Positions 1-8,878 of a DNA stretch of 42,528 nt are shown here, piece by piece. The stretch comes from an uncultured Anaerolineae bacterium (GTDB lineage: Bacteria > Chloroflexota > Anaerolineae > Anaerolineales > Villigracilaceae), in the NCBI GenBank assembly GCA_903854805.1, contig CAINXK010000277.1, forward strand, positions 1 to 42,528, read 5' to 3'. Within the stretch, counting starts at the first letter, position 1, and every line of letters starts with the position of its first letter. The notes beneath the pieces are model-generated. The model was given only the letters and a program-made list of their open reading frames with translations, ran no database searches and had not been told where the DNA came from. The translations under genes and the position numbers were made by a program.

Positions 1-1
1 G

Positions 2-559
<558 letters not shown>

Positions 560-574
560 ATATCCGATTTTAGA

Positions 575-616
575 AAAAATTCCCAAAAGACCATTCTGAT
601 CTTTTGGGAATTTTTC
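575..616 (+). terminator. Intrinsic terminator after enolase
   Basis: A 16-bp perfect stem (575-590 with 600-615, arm TCCCAAAAGA) closes a 9-nt loop; the A-rich left and T-rich right ends of the stem supply the U tract. The base composition would also let it work on the opposite strand. Confidence 0.9.
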
Positions 617-747
617 TATTAACAAATTATTTACCCAGAATAATCGCAGTTTCAGCCCAAATTAGGTACATATTGTATAATATTGCCCATCAAGACATAA
701 AACACGTATGCAGATACACAACCCAACAACGTATATAGTTAGTTAAC

Positions 748-777
748 TTGACAAACTCTATTTAATCATGTTATTAT
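748..777 (+). promoter_or_regulatory. Promoter of the ROK regulator gene
   Basis: TTGACA at 748-753 and TATTAT at 772-777 are separated by 18 bp, a near-consensus sigma-A/sigma-70 promoter. It would start transcription near 784, giving a leader of about 47 nt before the ATG at 831. The palindrome AGTTAACT (741-748) touches the -35 box and may be an operator. Confidence 0.75.
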
Positions 778-830
778 AGGTAAGGTAATATTTATCCATA
801 TGTTAATAATTCTGGATTTATTCAAAAATA

Positions 831-2069
831 ATGGCAAATTTATCCCAATTCACGTGGGCTCCACCAAACCAATTAGTAAAAAAAATTAACAAATTCACTG
901 TTCTGGATTTGATTCGATTCACTCCAGGTGGGATTTCACGCGCCGAATTGGCACAACGTATGGACCTCAGTCGCGCAGCGATGACTCTCATTGTTAATGA
1001 CTTACTTGACTCGAAGGTCATTCACGAAACAGAACTTCGCACTAAAAAAAATGGTCGCCCCCCCATTATTCTGGAAGTAAACTCAACTCGTGGACTTGTT
1101 ATGGGTATTGACATGGGCGCATCCCATATCTCCATCATCCTGACAGATTTTGGCGCGCAAGTTATCGACGAGATAGAAGTCCCTTTTAGCATCGCGGACG
1201 GCCCAGAATTATGTATCAGGCAGGCCGACACTTTAGTAAGTAATTTATTAAAAAAGAATAACGCTACCCTCCAGGACATTTATGCAATCGGTTTGGGTGT
1301 ACCCGGACCGATTGATAGTCAGGCGGGCATGGTTTATGCGCCACCGCTTATGCCCGGCTGGGACGGTTACCCTATTCAGCAATACTTGCAAGAAAAATGG
1401 GGCCTACCCGTGTCATTAAATAATGATTCGGAATTAGGGGCATTAGGCGAGTGGGCTTATGGAGTTGGGCGGGGAGAAAACCACCTCGCCTATATTAAAG
1501 TCGGCAGTGGGGTAGGCTCCGGGTTATTACTTAATGGCCAAATTTACCACGGCGCCACCGGTTCAGCGGGCGAAATAGGGCATCTTACTATTGTTGAAAA
1601 CGGCCCCCTTTGCGACTGTGGAAACTCAGGCTGTCTAGAAACCCTTGCAGGCGGTAAAGCAATCGCACGCCAGGCCCGAGAAGCGATCCTCAGTGGTCAA
1701 CGCACTCTTCTAACTGGGATGGGCCCAATCGAATTGCTCACAGCGCGTGATGTCACATCTGCCGCAAGGCGAGGCGACTTGGTTTCTCAGAATATCATCG
1801 CCAGTGCAGGGCACTACCTCGGAATTGCGATTGCGGGATTGGTAAACTTGTTCAATCCGCAAACAATTGTAGTAGGTGGCGGGGTTGCCCAGGTTGGGGA
1901 TCTTTTACTTCAACCAATTCGCGATACCGTCACTCAACGCAGCTTAAAGGCATCAGCTCGAACTGTTAAAATAAATACAGCCGTGCTCCGTCGTCATTCT
2001 TCGGGCATGGGTGCGATCGTCCAGGCACTGTCAATTGCATTGCACCAAGTCGCAGATGAAAGGAGGTGA
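831..2069 (+). CDS. ROK-family transcriptional regulator (sugar-responsive)
   Basis: A 412-residue ROK (repressor, ORF, kinase) protein. An N-terminal winged helix-turn-helix spans about residues 20-65 (SRAELAQRMDLSRAAM). The ROK sugar-kinase fold follows: phosphate-binding GIDMGAS (92-98), GVPGPID, and LNNDSELGALGE with the Asp at the catalytic-base position (about 199) retained. Further on is the zinc-binding set H251, C261, C263 and C268 in GHLTI/CDCGNSGCLE. Members of this layout (XylR, NagC, Mlc) are DNA-binding regulators of sugar uptake. Its place directly before malEFG-like genes and two GH13 enzymes suggests it controls them, with a gluco-oligosaccharide or glucose as effector (inference). 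The kinase-type Asp leaves residual kinase activity possible. It has its own strong promoter. No good ribosome-binding site is visible before the ATG. Confidence 0.9.
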   Translation: MANLSQFTWAPPNQLVKKINKFTVLDLIRFTPGGISRAELAQRMDLSRAAMTLIVNDLLDSKVIHETELRTKKNGRPPIILEVNSTRGLVMGIDMGASHISIILTDFGAQVIDEIEVPFSIADGPELCIRQADTLVSNLLKKNNATLQDIYAIGLGVPGPIDSQAGMVYAPPLMPGWDGYPIQQYLQEKWGLPVSLNNDSELGALGEWAYGVGRGENHLAYIKVGSGVGSGLLLNGQIYHGATGSAGEIGHLTIVENGPLCDCGNSGCLETLAGGKAIARQAREAILSGQRTLLTGMGPIELLTARDVTSAARRGDLVSQNIIASAGHYLGIAIAGLVNLFNPQTIVVGGGVAQVGDLLLQPIRDTVTQRSLKASARTVKINTAVLRRHSSGMGAIVQALSIALHQVADERR

Positions 2070-2081
2070 GCTAATTACCAC

Positions 2082-2111
2082 GTGACTTTCACGAGTCTGG
2101 TTAACTAGAAT
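2082..2111 (+). promoter_or_regulatory. Possible promoter/operator of the sugar ABC operon
   Basis: GTGACT (2082-2087) and TAGAAT (2106-2111) with 18 bp between them form a weak promoter candidate. The sequence GTTAACT at 2100-2106 overlaps the -10 box and repeats the GTTAACT that touches the -35 box of the ROK promoter at 742-748. A nearby direct repeat, ACGAGT at 2091-2096 and 2120-2125, could be a second site. Proposed by inspection only. Confidence 0.35.
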
Positions 2112-2129
2112 CAATTTCCACGAGTTGTA

Positions 2130-2148
2130 GAGAAGCGAAAGGCTTCTC
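2130..2148 (+). other. Stem-loop in the leader of the binding-protein gene
   Basis: GAGAAGC (2130-2136) pairs with GCTTCTC (2142-2148) around the 5-nt loop GAAAG. No T tract follows, so it is not an intrinsic terminator. It lies 36 bases before the ATG of the highly expressed type of gene that follows and might stabilise the mRNA 5' end. Confidence 0.45.
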
Positions 2149-2184
2149 CAACGAAATACAACACATTCACAAGGAGTAAGAGAA

Positions 2185-3384
2185 ATGAAAAAGTCTTTGC
2201 TGGCCATCGTCAGCATCCTGCTCGTCGCTGCTTTTGTACTTGCAGCCTGCGGCACCCCCGCTGAAGTAACAGAAGAAGCAAAAGCTACCGTCGCCCCAGC
2301 TCAAATTGAAGTCACATTCTGGCACGCTTACGGCACCGGTTCCGCTGAAGAAGCCGCGCTCGCCAAAGTTTTGGCCGCGGCTGCAGTTGATATGCCCCAG
2401 TACAAAATCAACGTACTCCAGATCCCATTTGCTGATATCTATAATAAGTATCGCACCGATGTTGCCGCCGGTGGCGGCCCAGACATGTTCGTCGCCCCCA
2501 ATGATTCGCTGGGTGATGATGCACGCGCCAGCCTGATCGCCGATATCACTGATCTCGCCAAGGGCAAGCTCGGTGGTATTAGCCAGTTAGGCATCGATGG
2601 CATGTCCCTCGATGGCAAACTTTATGGTGTGCCCGAATCGCTTAAGGCTGTTACCCTGTGGTACAACAAGTCCCTACTGCCCGAAGCTCCCAAGACCACC
2701 GACGAAGTAAAGAAACTCATGGATGCCGGCACCGCAATTTCCCTAAACTATGGTTGTTATCATATGTTTGGTTATTACAGCGCTTTCGGCGGATCAATCT
2801 TCGATCCTAGCTGGAAAGTCATTGCTGACCAGGGAACTGGCGTTGTAGATGCCTTCACCTTCCTGAATTCCACTTACCAGGTCCAGAAGAAAAATGGCTG
2901 GGCTATGACTGACAGCGATGGCCTTGCACCCTTCAGCGAAGGCAAACTTGCCGCGATCATGAATGGTAACTGGGCCATGGCCGATTACAAGAAAGCCCTG
3001 GGCGATAAGTTGGGCGTTGCTCCGCTGCCCGCTGGCCCTGCCGGCCCCGCCAAGCCTATGGTCGGCGTTGATGGTTATTACATTAACCCGAACAGCGCCA
3101 ATCAGGCAGCTGCCCTGGATGTTGCTCTCTACCTGAGCAACGCCAAGTCTCAGACAACTATGATGAACGAAGCTGGGCATGTTCCGGTTCGCACAGATGT
3201 CACAATTACTGACCCGTTGATCAAGGGCCTCGTAGATGCCTTCAACGTCGGCGCAACCATCCGCCCTCAGGTTAAAGAACTTGGTAAATACTGGTCCAAC
3301 TTCTGTGGTAACGATGCCATTTATGAAAAAGGTATCGCACCCGGAAAATTTGTCACCGATGCAACTGTTGGTGCCAACAAGTAA
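2185..3384 (+). CDS. Sugar ABC transporter, substrate-binding lipoprotein (MalE-like)
   Basis: A 399-residue family-1 extracellular solute-binding protein. The N terminus is a lipoprotein signal: KK, hydrophobic stretch, then lipobox LAAC with the lipidated Cys at residue 22. A short TEEAK-rich linker follows. The mature part opens with EVTFWHAYGTG and contains AAGGGPDMFVAPND, typical of maltose/maltodextrin-type binding proteins. The ribosome-binding site AAGGAG lies 8 nt before the ATG. The permeases follow after a strong stem-loop, and GH13 enzymes lie further downstream, so a maltodextrin-like ligand is likely (inference). It should be anchored on the outer face of the cytoplasmic membrane and hand substrate to the MalFG-like pore. 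Confidence 0.92.
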   Translation: MKKSLLAIVSILLVAAFVLAACGTPAEVTEEAKATVAPAQIEVTFWHAYGTGSAEEAALAKVLAAAAVDMPQYKINVLQIPFADIYNKYRTDVAAGGGPDMFVAPNDSLGDDARASLIADITDLAKGKLGGISQLGIDGMSLDGKLYGVPESLKAVTLWYNKSLLPEAPKTTDEVKKLMDAGTAISLNYGCYHMFGYYSAFGGSIFDPSWKVIADQGTGVVDAFTFLNSTYQVQKKNGWAMTDSDGLAPFSEGKLAAIMNGNWAMADYKKALGDKLGVAPLPAGPAGPAKPMVGVDGYYINPNSANQAAALDVALYLSNAKSQTTMMNEAGHVPVRTDVTITDPLIKGLVDAFNVGATIRPQVKELGKYWSNFCGNDAIYEKGIAPGKFVTDATVGANK

Positions 3385-3399
3385 AGCTTTTCCAAATAT

Positions 3400-3433
3400 A
3401 AAAAGCGAACAGGGTTTCCCCTGTTCGCTTTTT
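3400..3433 (+). terminator. Stem-loop between binding-protein and permease genes
   Basis: A 15-bp perfect stem (3400-3414 with 3418-3432; arm GCGAACAGGG) with a 3-nt loop, flanked by A and T runs. It is a full intrinsic terminator by structure but lies inside the operon, so it probably lets only part of the transcripts reach the permeases and gives excess binding protein, and it may also protect the 3' end of the upstream mRNA. Confidence 0.85.
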
Positions 3434-3513
3434 ACTAAAAATATCCATAAGTACTGGACACATCTTACCCAACTAGTTAAAATGCAGGTAATCAGGTCAT
3501 AAGGAGCCATGAG

Positions 3514-4533
3514 ATGGCAACCGTAACTCAAAAAATGGATACCCGCAAAAAAAATAATCTCAGCAAGGCATTGCTTCCATATATGTATCTGCTGCCTGCC
3601 TTTATCGTAATGGGAGTAATTACTTTTTACCCGTTGATCTATCAAGTAATTGTCTCCTTCACAGATTTTCAAACCAAGGATCTCAGGCTTGGACTTAATT
3701 CTCCAGTATTAAATTTTATCGGTTTTAAAAACTATATCAACATATTCACCGGCGGCCTGCCTGTTCAGAATTTCGAATTTTTCCGAGTATTAATTTACAA
3801 TTTTTGGTGGGCAATCACTAACGTGCTAGTCCATGTGCCTGCCGGGGTGCTGATTGCTGTTTTATTAAACTCGGAAGGATTATGGCTTAAAAAGATATAT
3901 CGCGCTGTCTACATTCTTCCCGTTGTTGTCCCGCCCCTGGTGGTAGCAACAGTCTGGCGCAACATCTTCGATGAACAATATGGCGCAATGAACCAACTGC
4001 TTACAACAATCATGCATTTTCTCGGATCAACCGATATTGTTCGCTTGCGCTGGATGACTGAATATGCGGCTCCCATCCCCTGGCTGCTGCCTGGCGGCCC
4101 ACTGCCATTGGCTTATTATGCCATGATGATCGCCAATTTTTGGCTAGGATGGCCTTTTATGACGGTAGTGGCCACTGGCGCGCTTCAAAGTATCCCAAAG
4201 GACCTTTATGAAGCAGCAGAAATTGATGGCGCATCAGGTCCTCAAAAATTCTGGACCATTACTGTGCCGCTTCTCCGTCCGGCAATGATCCCCGCAGCCG
4301 TCTACGGCTTCACACTCTCATTCAATCTTTTTGCTTTTGTATTCTTCATGTCTAGTGGCGGCCCTGCGCGTTCCACTGAGATACTGGTGACTTTTGCCTA
4401 TGACCTGGTTCGCAATTTGCGGCTTTTTGGTGCCGCAGCTGCCTTCTCGGTTATTATCTTTTTTGTAGGAACAGTGGTATTTCTAATTACCAATCGAATC
4501 ACGCATGCTACCGAAAACTATTCGGAAGGTTAA
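3514..4533 (+). CDS. Sugar ABC transporter permease, MalF-like
   Basis: A 339-residue integral membrane permease of the MalF type with about six or more hydrophobic helices, the first near residues 20-45 (LLPYMYLLPAFIVMGVITF). The cytoplasmic EAA loop that docks the ATPase is clear near residues 230-250: YEAAEIDGASGPQKFWTITVPLLRP. The ribosome-binding site AAGGAG (3501-3506) is 7 nt before the ATG. The next permease begins at the stop codon, so the two are translationally coupled. It forms half of the membrane channel for the ligand of the upstream lipoprotein. No ATP-binding subunit of the MalK/MsmK type is encoded nearby. Confidence 0.92.
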   Translation: MATVTQKMDTRKKNNLSKALLPYMYLLPAFIVMGVITFYPLIYQVIVSFTDFQTKDLRLGLNSPVLNFIGFKNYINIFTGGLPVQNFEFFRVLIYNFWWAITNVLVHVPAGVLIAVLLNSEGLWLKKIYRAVYILPVVVPPLVVATVWRNIFDEQYGAMNQLLTTIMHFLGSTDIVRLRWMTEYAAPIPWLLPGGPLPLAYYAMMIANFWLGWPFMTVVATGALQSIPKDLYEAAEIDGASGPQKFWTITVPLLRPAMIPAAVYGFTLSFNLFAFVFFMSSGGPARSTEILVTFAYDLVRNLRLFGAAAAFSVIIFFVGTVVFLITNRITHATENYSEG

Positions 4534-4534
4534 T

Positions 4535-5548
4535 ATGAATACAAATACCAATCCCGGAAATAAAAACATCTTCATGCGTATTCTAACCATGAATACGTCC
4601 AACCAGAAAAGCGGGCGCAGCTTACCATTATGGAAACAGCTTCTGCTGCAGTTGCTAACCCTGGCAATTGGTTTTGAAGTAATGTTTCCCATTATGTACA
4701 TCATCGCGCTGTCGTTTAGCTCCAAGACTGAGCGACCGTCAACTCTTCAGCTCATTCCAACCGAAATCTCCACAGTAGCATACATGCAAGTACTCACCCG
4801 GCCGACTGCCAATCCAGTTTCCTTTCTGGAGCTATTAAGGAATAGCTTCCTATTATCAGTCGGCGTTGGTCTGGTTGCCCTGCTCGTCGCTGTCACAGCT
4901 GCCTACGCTTTTTCACGCTTCCAATTCAAAATGCGCCAGGTGCTCATGGTTTTGGTTTTTATTCCGCTGCTGATGCCTGCGGTTGGCCTCTCCACACCCC
5001 TTTACCTTTTGATGAACAGCGTGCGTATCACCGATTGCGGCAAGGGAATTACAGCTATCGCGCCATTTATGACTTGCGCCGCAGGAGTAACGGGCAAACT
5101 CGTCTTCAACTTGCGAGATTCTCTGTTGGGAGTTGGCATAGCCATGATTTCCGGTGCGCTTCCCTTCGCAGTCTGGAATCTAAAAGGCTATCTCGACACT
5201 ATTCCACATGAACTGGAAGAAGCTGCGGCAATTGACGGTGCGGATTCTAATCAGGTGTTTTTCTTGATTGTCCTACCGCTGGCCATCCCCCAGCTAGCTG
5301 TAACCTTCTTCTTGGGTTTCATCGGTCACTGGCAGGAATTCGCGCTACCGTGGCTATTTCTGACCAAACCAGAAAATTACACTCTATCAATGACACTTTA
5401 TAATATGACCGGCCAGTATGCCAGCAGTATTCCATGGAATCGCTTTGCAGCCATGGCAGTCATTGTGGCACTACCCGTAGCAGTCATTTATATTGCACTC
5501 CAAAAATACATCACAGGTGGCCTGACTACCGGCGCCGTCAAAGGGTAA
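4535..5548 (+). CDS. Sugar ABC transporter permease, MalG-like
   Basis: Second permease half, 337 residues from the chosen ATG at 4535. That start lies 1 nt after the malF-like stop and is preceded by GGAAGGT. An upstream in-frame codon at 4505 would overlap malF by 29 bases and has no ribosome-binding site. The EAA motif is ELEEAAAIDGADSNQVFFLIVLPL, followed by FFLGFIGHWQEFALPWLF, as in MalG. Compared with typical ~275-290 residue MalG proteins it is longer, with an extra segment around RITDCGKGITAIAPFMTC between predicted helices and an extended polar N terminus. A strong terminator follows the stop. Confidence 0.9.
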   Translation: MNTNTNPGNKNIFMRILTMNTSNQKSGRSLPLWKQLLLQLLTLAIGFEVMFPIMYIIALSFSSKTERPSTLQLIPTEISTVAYMQVLTRPTANPVSFLELLRNSFLLSVGVGLVALLVAVTAAYAFSRFQFKMRQVLMVLVFIPLLMPAVGLSTPLYLLMNSVRITDCGKGITAIAPFMTCAAGVTGKLVFNLRDSLLGVGIAMISGALPFAVWNLKGYLDTIPHELEEAAAIDGADSNQVFFLIVLPLAIPQLAVTFFLGFIGHWQEFALPWLFLTKPENYTLSMTLYNMTGQYASSIPWNRFAAMAVIVALPVAVIYIALQKYITGGLTTGAVKG

Positions 5549-5557
5549 CTCACTGCC

Positions 5558-5586
5558 AGGGCGGCCATATGGCCGCCCTTTTTATT
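5558..5586 (+). terminator. Intrinsic terminator after the permease genes
   Basis: A 22-bp perfect palindrome (5558-5579; arm AGGGCGGCCAT) followed by a T run. It ends the malEFG-like unit, although the GH13 gene begins only 11 bases later, so the latter depends on read-through or a start within the hairpin region. Confidence 0.9.
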
Positions 5587-5596
5587 TCCGGAATAT

Positions 5597-7210
5597 ATGA
5601 AACGATTTCTTTCCTTATCCCTGTTTGTGTATTTGATTGTCGCTTGTACTCCATCCAGAGCAACAACCTTACCCAATCCAATAACACCAACAGTCATACC
5701 AACCCTTATCCCCCGCCAGCCCCTGTCCGAACGGATTTGGTGGCGAGATGCTGTTTTCTATGAGATTTTTGTGCGCTCTTTTTCCGATTCAAATAGCGAC
5801 GGTATTGGGGATTTCAACGGCATCACTCAAAAATTAGATTACCTGAAATCACTCGGGATAACTGCCATTTGGCTGATGCCAATTCACCCATCCCCGTCTT
5901 ATCATGGTTATGACGTCGTCAATTATTACGCGGTAAACCCACAATACGGATCGATGGATGACTTCAAACACTTGGTCGACGAGGCGCACGCCAGGAATAT
6001 ACATATCATCATTGACTTGGTGCTTAATCATACGTCAATCCAACACCCCTGGTTCGCAGATGCCTTATCCAATCCAAAAACAAAATATAGAGATTGGTAT
6101 GTATGGGCTCCGTCAAGCTCAGGAAACAAATGGTATCAATCAGCAGTTGGTTTTTATTATGCTTATTTTTGGGAAGGTATGCCGGATTTAAATTATCTTA
6201 ACCCAGAAGTAACTAACCAAATGGAAAAAATGAGTTCGTTTTGGCTGACATCGGTTGGTATAGATGGTTTCAGAATTGATGCTGCCAAACACCTGATCGA
6301 AGAAGGCAAAATAGTAGAAAATTCTGCTTCGACCCACACCTGGCTAAAAAATTATTACGCCTTCTACAAGACCACAAAACCAGAAGCCTACGTAGTCGGG
6401 GAAGTCGGAGGTGCTGGCGGGCGAATTGCTGAGACTTATTCGGGCCAGATGGATCAAATTTTCAATTTCGAGCTCGCAGGAGCAATTGTAAGTAGCGCAG
6501 CCGGAGGGGCAAATTCAAGTATCACCAGCGCTTATAAATTTGCGCTAAAAGAAAGACCGGATGGCAATTACGCTACCTTTATAACCAATCATGACCAAAA
6601 CCGCGTGATGAGCCAGATGAGCACAAATGTTGGCAAAGCCAAAGTTGCAGCATCCTTATTACTGACTGCCCCCGGCACACCTTATATATATTACGGAGAG
6701 GAGGTTGGTCTGCTAGGAAAAAAACCCGATGAAAACATCCGGCTGCCCATGCAATGGACAAGCGAATTGGGAACTGCAGGTTTCACTAATGGCATTCCCT
6801 GGCAACTACCGGGTAAAAATCTTGCAGATATGAACGTAGAAACAGAAGATAAAGATCCCGATTCACTTCTCACTCACTACCGTACTCTGATCGGAATCCG
6901 CAACCGATACCATGCACTGCAAACTGGATCTCTTACCCTGCTGGAAACTGAGAATCCGGCAGTATTTGCCAGCTTACGATATGAAAACCAGGAAACTATC
7001 CTTGTGCTCATTAATCTTGGTGCCAAGCCCGTTTTTGATTATAAATTATCTCTTTCAACGCCATTGTTAACTGATGGAATTTACCCAGGTGAGCTATTAT
7101 TCGGAAATGGAAGCCTAACTCCGTTAAAAGTGAATGGGGAAACGTTTATGGATTACCGACCCATCTCTGAATTATCTCCCTATTCAACAACCATTTTTTT
7201 GATTAAATAG
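5597..7210 (+). CDS. GH13 alpha-glucan hydrolase, membrane-anchored lipoprotein
   Basis: A 537-residue alpha-amylase-family (GH13) enzyme that should sit outside the cell. The N terminus is a lipoprotein signal with lipobox IVAC (lipidated Cys 17) and a Thr/Pro-rich linker to about residue 40. The (beta/alpha)8 barrel begins at WWRDAVFYEIFVRSF. The four conserved regions are present: DLVLNH (140-145), GFRIDAAKH with nucleophile D228, VVGEV with acid/base E269, and TNHDQ with D333. A C-terminal beta domain closes the protein. It probably trims starch or maltodextrin to oligosaccharides for the transporter encoded just upstream; exact specificity (alpha-amylase, alpha-glucosidase or cyclomaltodextrinase) cannot be read from the sequence. 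The ribosome-binding site is weak and the gene starts right after a terminator. Confidence 0.9.
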   Translation: MKRFLSLSLFVYLIVACTPSRATTLPNPITPTVIPTLIPRQPLSERIWWRDAVFYEIFVRSFSDSNSDGIGDFNGITQKLDYLKSLGITAIWLMPIHPSPSYHGYDVVNYYAVNPQYGSMDDFKHLVDEAHARNIHIIIDLVLNHTSIQHPWFADALSNPKTKYRDWYVWAPSSSGNKWYQSAVGFYYAYFWEGMPDLNYLNPEVTNQMEKMSSFWLTSVGIDGFRIDAAKHLIEEGKIVENSASTHTWLKNYYAFYKTTKPEAYVVGEVGGAGGRIAETYSGQMDQIFNFELAGAIVSSAAGGANSSITSAYKFALKERPDGNYATFITNHDQNRVMSQMSTNVGKAKVAASLLLTAPGTPYIYYGEEVGLLGKKPDENIRLPMQWTSELGTAGFTNGIPWQLPGKNLADMNVETEDKDPDSLLTHYRTLIGIRNRYHALQTGSLTLLETENPAVFASLRYENQETILVLINLGAKPVFDYKLSLSTPLLTDGIYPGELLFGNGSLTPLKVNGETFMDYRPISELSPYSTTIFLIK

Positions 7211-7297
7211 GATATTTTTTCAATCATTTTCGATGAAATCAACCCGAAATTTTCCCACCCCCTATGGTAGATGGTTTGGATAAATTTGATTAAACGG

Positions 7298-7329
7298 ACC
7301 CTGCTTTCTCACCCAGAATGCAGGGTTTT
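7298..7329 (+). terminator. Probable terminator between the two GH13 genes
   Basis: ACCCTGC (7298-7304) pairs with GCAGGGT (7320-7326) around a 15-nt loop, followed by TTTT. The long loop makes it weaker than the other terminators in the window. Confidence 0.55.
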
Positions 7330-7331
7330 GC

Positions 7332-7370
7332 TGTAAAATTCAAATGTGAAATTCAAACTGTAAAATCGAG
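7332..7370 (+). repeat. Short tandem repeat upstream of second GH13 gene
   Basis: TGTAAAATTCAAA (7332-7344) is followed directly by TGTGAAATTCAAA (7345-7357) and, after one base, a partial third copy TGTAAAATCGAG (7359-7370). The array ends 5 bases before the ATG at 7376. It may be chance A/T-rich repetition or a direct-repeat binding site. Confidence 0.5.
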
Positions 7371-7375
7371 AATTT

Positions 7376-8767
7376 ATGACAACTCCTTATTGGTTACAAG
7401 ATGCCATCTTTTATCAGATTTTTCCTGACCGCTTCTCAAACGGGGATCCATCCAACGACCCTGCTAACGTAGAAAAATGGGGCAGCGCACCTAATTTTTG
7501 GGGATTTCAGGGAGGTGACCTGCGCGGTATTATTCAGCGCTTTGATTATTTACTCGAATTGGGCATCAATGCCATTTACCTTAATCCCATCTTCCTTTCT
7601 CCAGCTAACCACAGATATCACACCACAGATTATTATAAAATTGACCCGCGACTGGGTAGCATGCTTGACTTCCACGCGCTTATCGATCTTTCGCACCGCA
7701 ACAACATCCGAATAATTCTGGATGGTGTTTTTAATCATTGTTCACGTGGCTTTTATGCATTTAATGACTTACTTGAAAATAACGAAAAATCACAATATCA
7801 AGATTGGTTCAACGTTCATCGCTTTCCGTTGGATGCATATGGACCGGGTGAAGCCATCAACTATGACGCCTGGTGGAATTTCAAAGCTATTCCAAAATTT
7901 AATACCCGCAATCCGGAAGTCCGAAATTACATCATGGGAGTAGCACGTTATTGGATAGAACGAGGCATCGACGGTTGGCGTCTGGATGTCCCCAATGAAA
8001 TTAATGATGATTCCTTTTGGGCTGAATTTCGCAATGTAGTCAAATCTGCGAATCGCGATGCCTGCTTGATAGGTGAGATATGGTCTGCTGATCCCCGTTG
8101 GGCCAACGATACGCATTTCGATGGTCTTATGCATTATCCTATCAGAGATGCCCTGCTTTCTTGTTTAACCGGGAAAACGCTTATATCCAATTTCGCCGAA
8201 TCTGTCGAAGGAATTTTCAACGTTTATCCTCGCGAAAATATTTATTCGATGTACGTCACAATCGGGACACACGATACCGAACGTGCCTTAACTGCGTTGG
8301 ACGGAAATCTGCGGAAATTGAAGCTAGCATTCCAATTCATTTTTGCCTACCCAGGCGCCCCAGCCATTTACTACGGTGATGAAATTGGGATTGAAGGTGG
8401 TAAGGACCCCGACTCGCGCCGGGCATTCCCCTGGAATCCAGCGGATTGGAAGGCCGACCTACACCCATGGGTGCAAAATCTCATCAGCATTCGTAAAGAC
8501 CGTGTTTCCTTGCGCAGGGGCAATTACACACAGATTGCAGTTGACAATAAGACCGGGCTATATGCTTTTAGTCGTTCTCTGGGAAGCGAAAAAACCCTGA
8601 TTGCGATGAATGCATCAGATACAAGAATAGATGTCGAAATTCCCGCAGATGGACTTTGGCCGGAAGGGAAAACCCTACGAAATTTACTGGATAATCAACC
8701 ATATATAGTTTTCAACGATAGCATTCACGTCAGCCTGCCTGCGTGGAGTGGTATTTATATCGGCTAA
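7376..8767 (+). CDS. GH13 cytoplasmic maltodextrin hydrolase, neopullulanase/cyclomaltodextrinase-like
   Basis: A 463-residue GH13 enzyme without signal peptide, so cytoplasmic. It begins at the barrel (YWLQDAIFYQIFPDRFSNGDP) and has the FWGFQGGDLRGI segment typical of neopullulanase, maltogenic amylase and cyclomaltodextrinase. Catalytic residues are D204 (GWRLDVPNE), E234 (LIGEIW) and D300 (GTHDTER). Those relatives usually carry an N-terminal CBM34-like domain of about 120 residues used for dimerisation; it is absent here, so this is a short form. It would split imported maltodextrins or cyclodextrins into glucose and maltose. It is the last gene of the sugar locus, and no clear terminator follows before the trp leader promoter. 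Confidence 0.9.
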   Translation: MTTPYWLQDAIFYQIFPDRFSNGDPSNDPANVEKWGSAPNFWGFQGGDLRGIIQRFDYLLELGINAIYLNPIFLSPANHRYHTTDYYKIDPRLGSMLDFHALIDLSHRNNIRIILDGVFNHCSRGFYAFNDLLENNEKSQYQDWFNVHRFPLDAYGPGEAINYDAWWNFKAIPKFNTRNPEVRNYIMGVARYWIERGIDGWRLDVPNEINDDSFWAEFRNVVKSANRDACLIGEIWSADPRWANDTHFDGLMHYPIRDALLSCLTGKTLISNFAESVEGIFNVYPRENIYSMYVTIGTHDTERALTALDGNLRKLKLAFQFIFAYPGAPAIYYGDEIGIEGGKDPDSRRAFPWNPADWKADLHPWVQNLISIRKDRVSLRRGNYTQIAVDNKTGLYAFSRSLGSEKTLIAMNASDTRIDVEIPADGLWPEGKTLRNLLDNQPYIVFNDSIHVSLPAWSGIYIG

Positions 8768-8844
8768 TCTACAATTCACTCACAGAATGTTTTTTCAAAT
8801 CCTTAGCCCATTTCCAAGCACCGTCTATCGCTCGAATTTTCTCC

Positions 8845-8872
8845 TTGACAATTCTGCCCTCCGGCATATAAT
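8845..8872 (+). promoter_or_regulatory. Promoter of the trp operon
   Basis: TTGACA (8845-8850) and TATAAT (8867-8872) are both perfect consensus, 16 bp apart. Transcription would start near 8879 and read through the T-box leader into trpE. Confidence 0.85.
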
Positions 8873-8878
8873 ACAGCC

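Noticed and set aside
2061..2108. Strong AGGAGGTGA sequence at the end of the ROK gene with a GTG mini-ORF of 8 codons
   Set aside because: The Shine-Dalgarno-like sequence is the ROK stop region; the GTG is 15 nt away and the peptide is too short to support.
2794..3672. 292-codon minus-strand ORF
   Set aside because: It is antisense to the binding-protein gene and the start of malF; its composition and the clear domains on the plus strand show it is a shadow frame.
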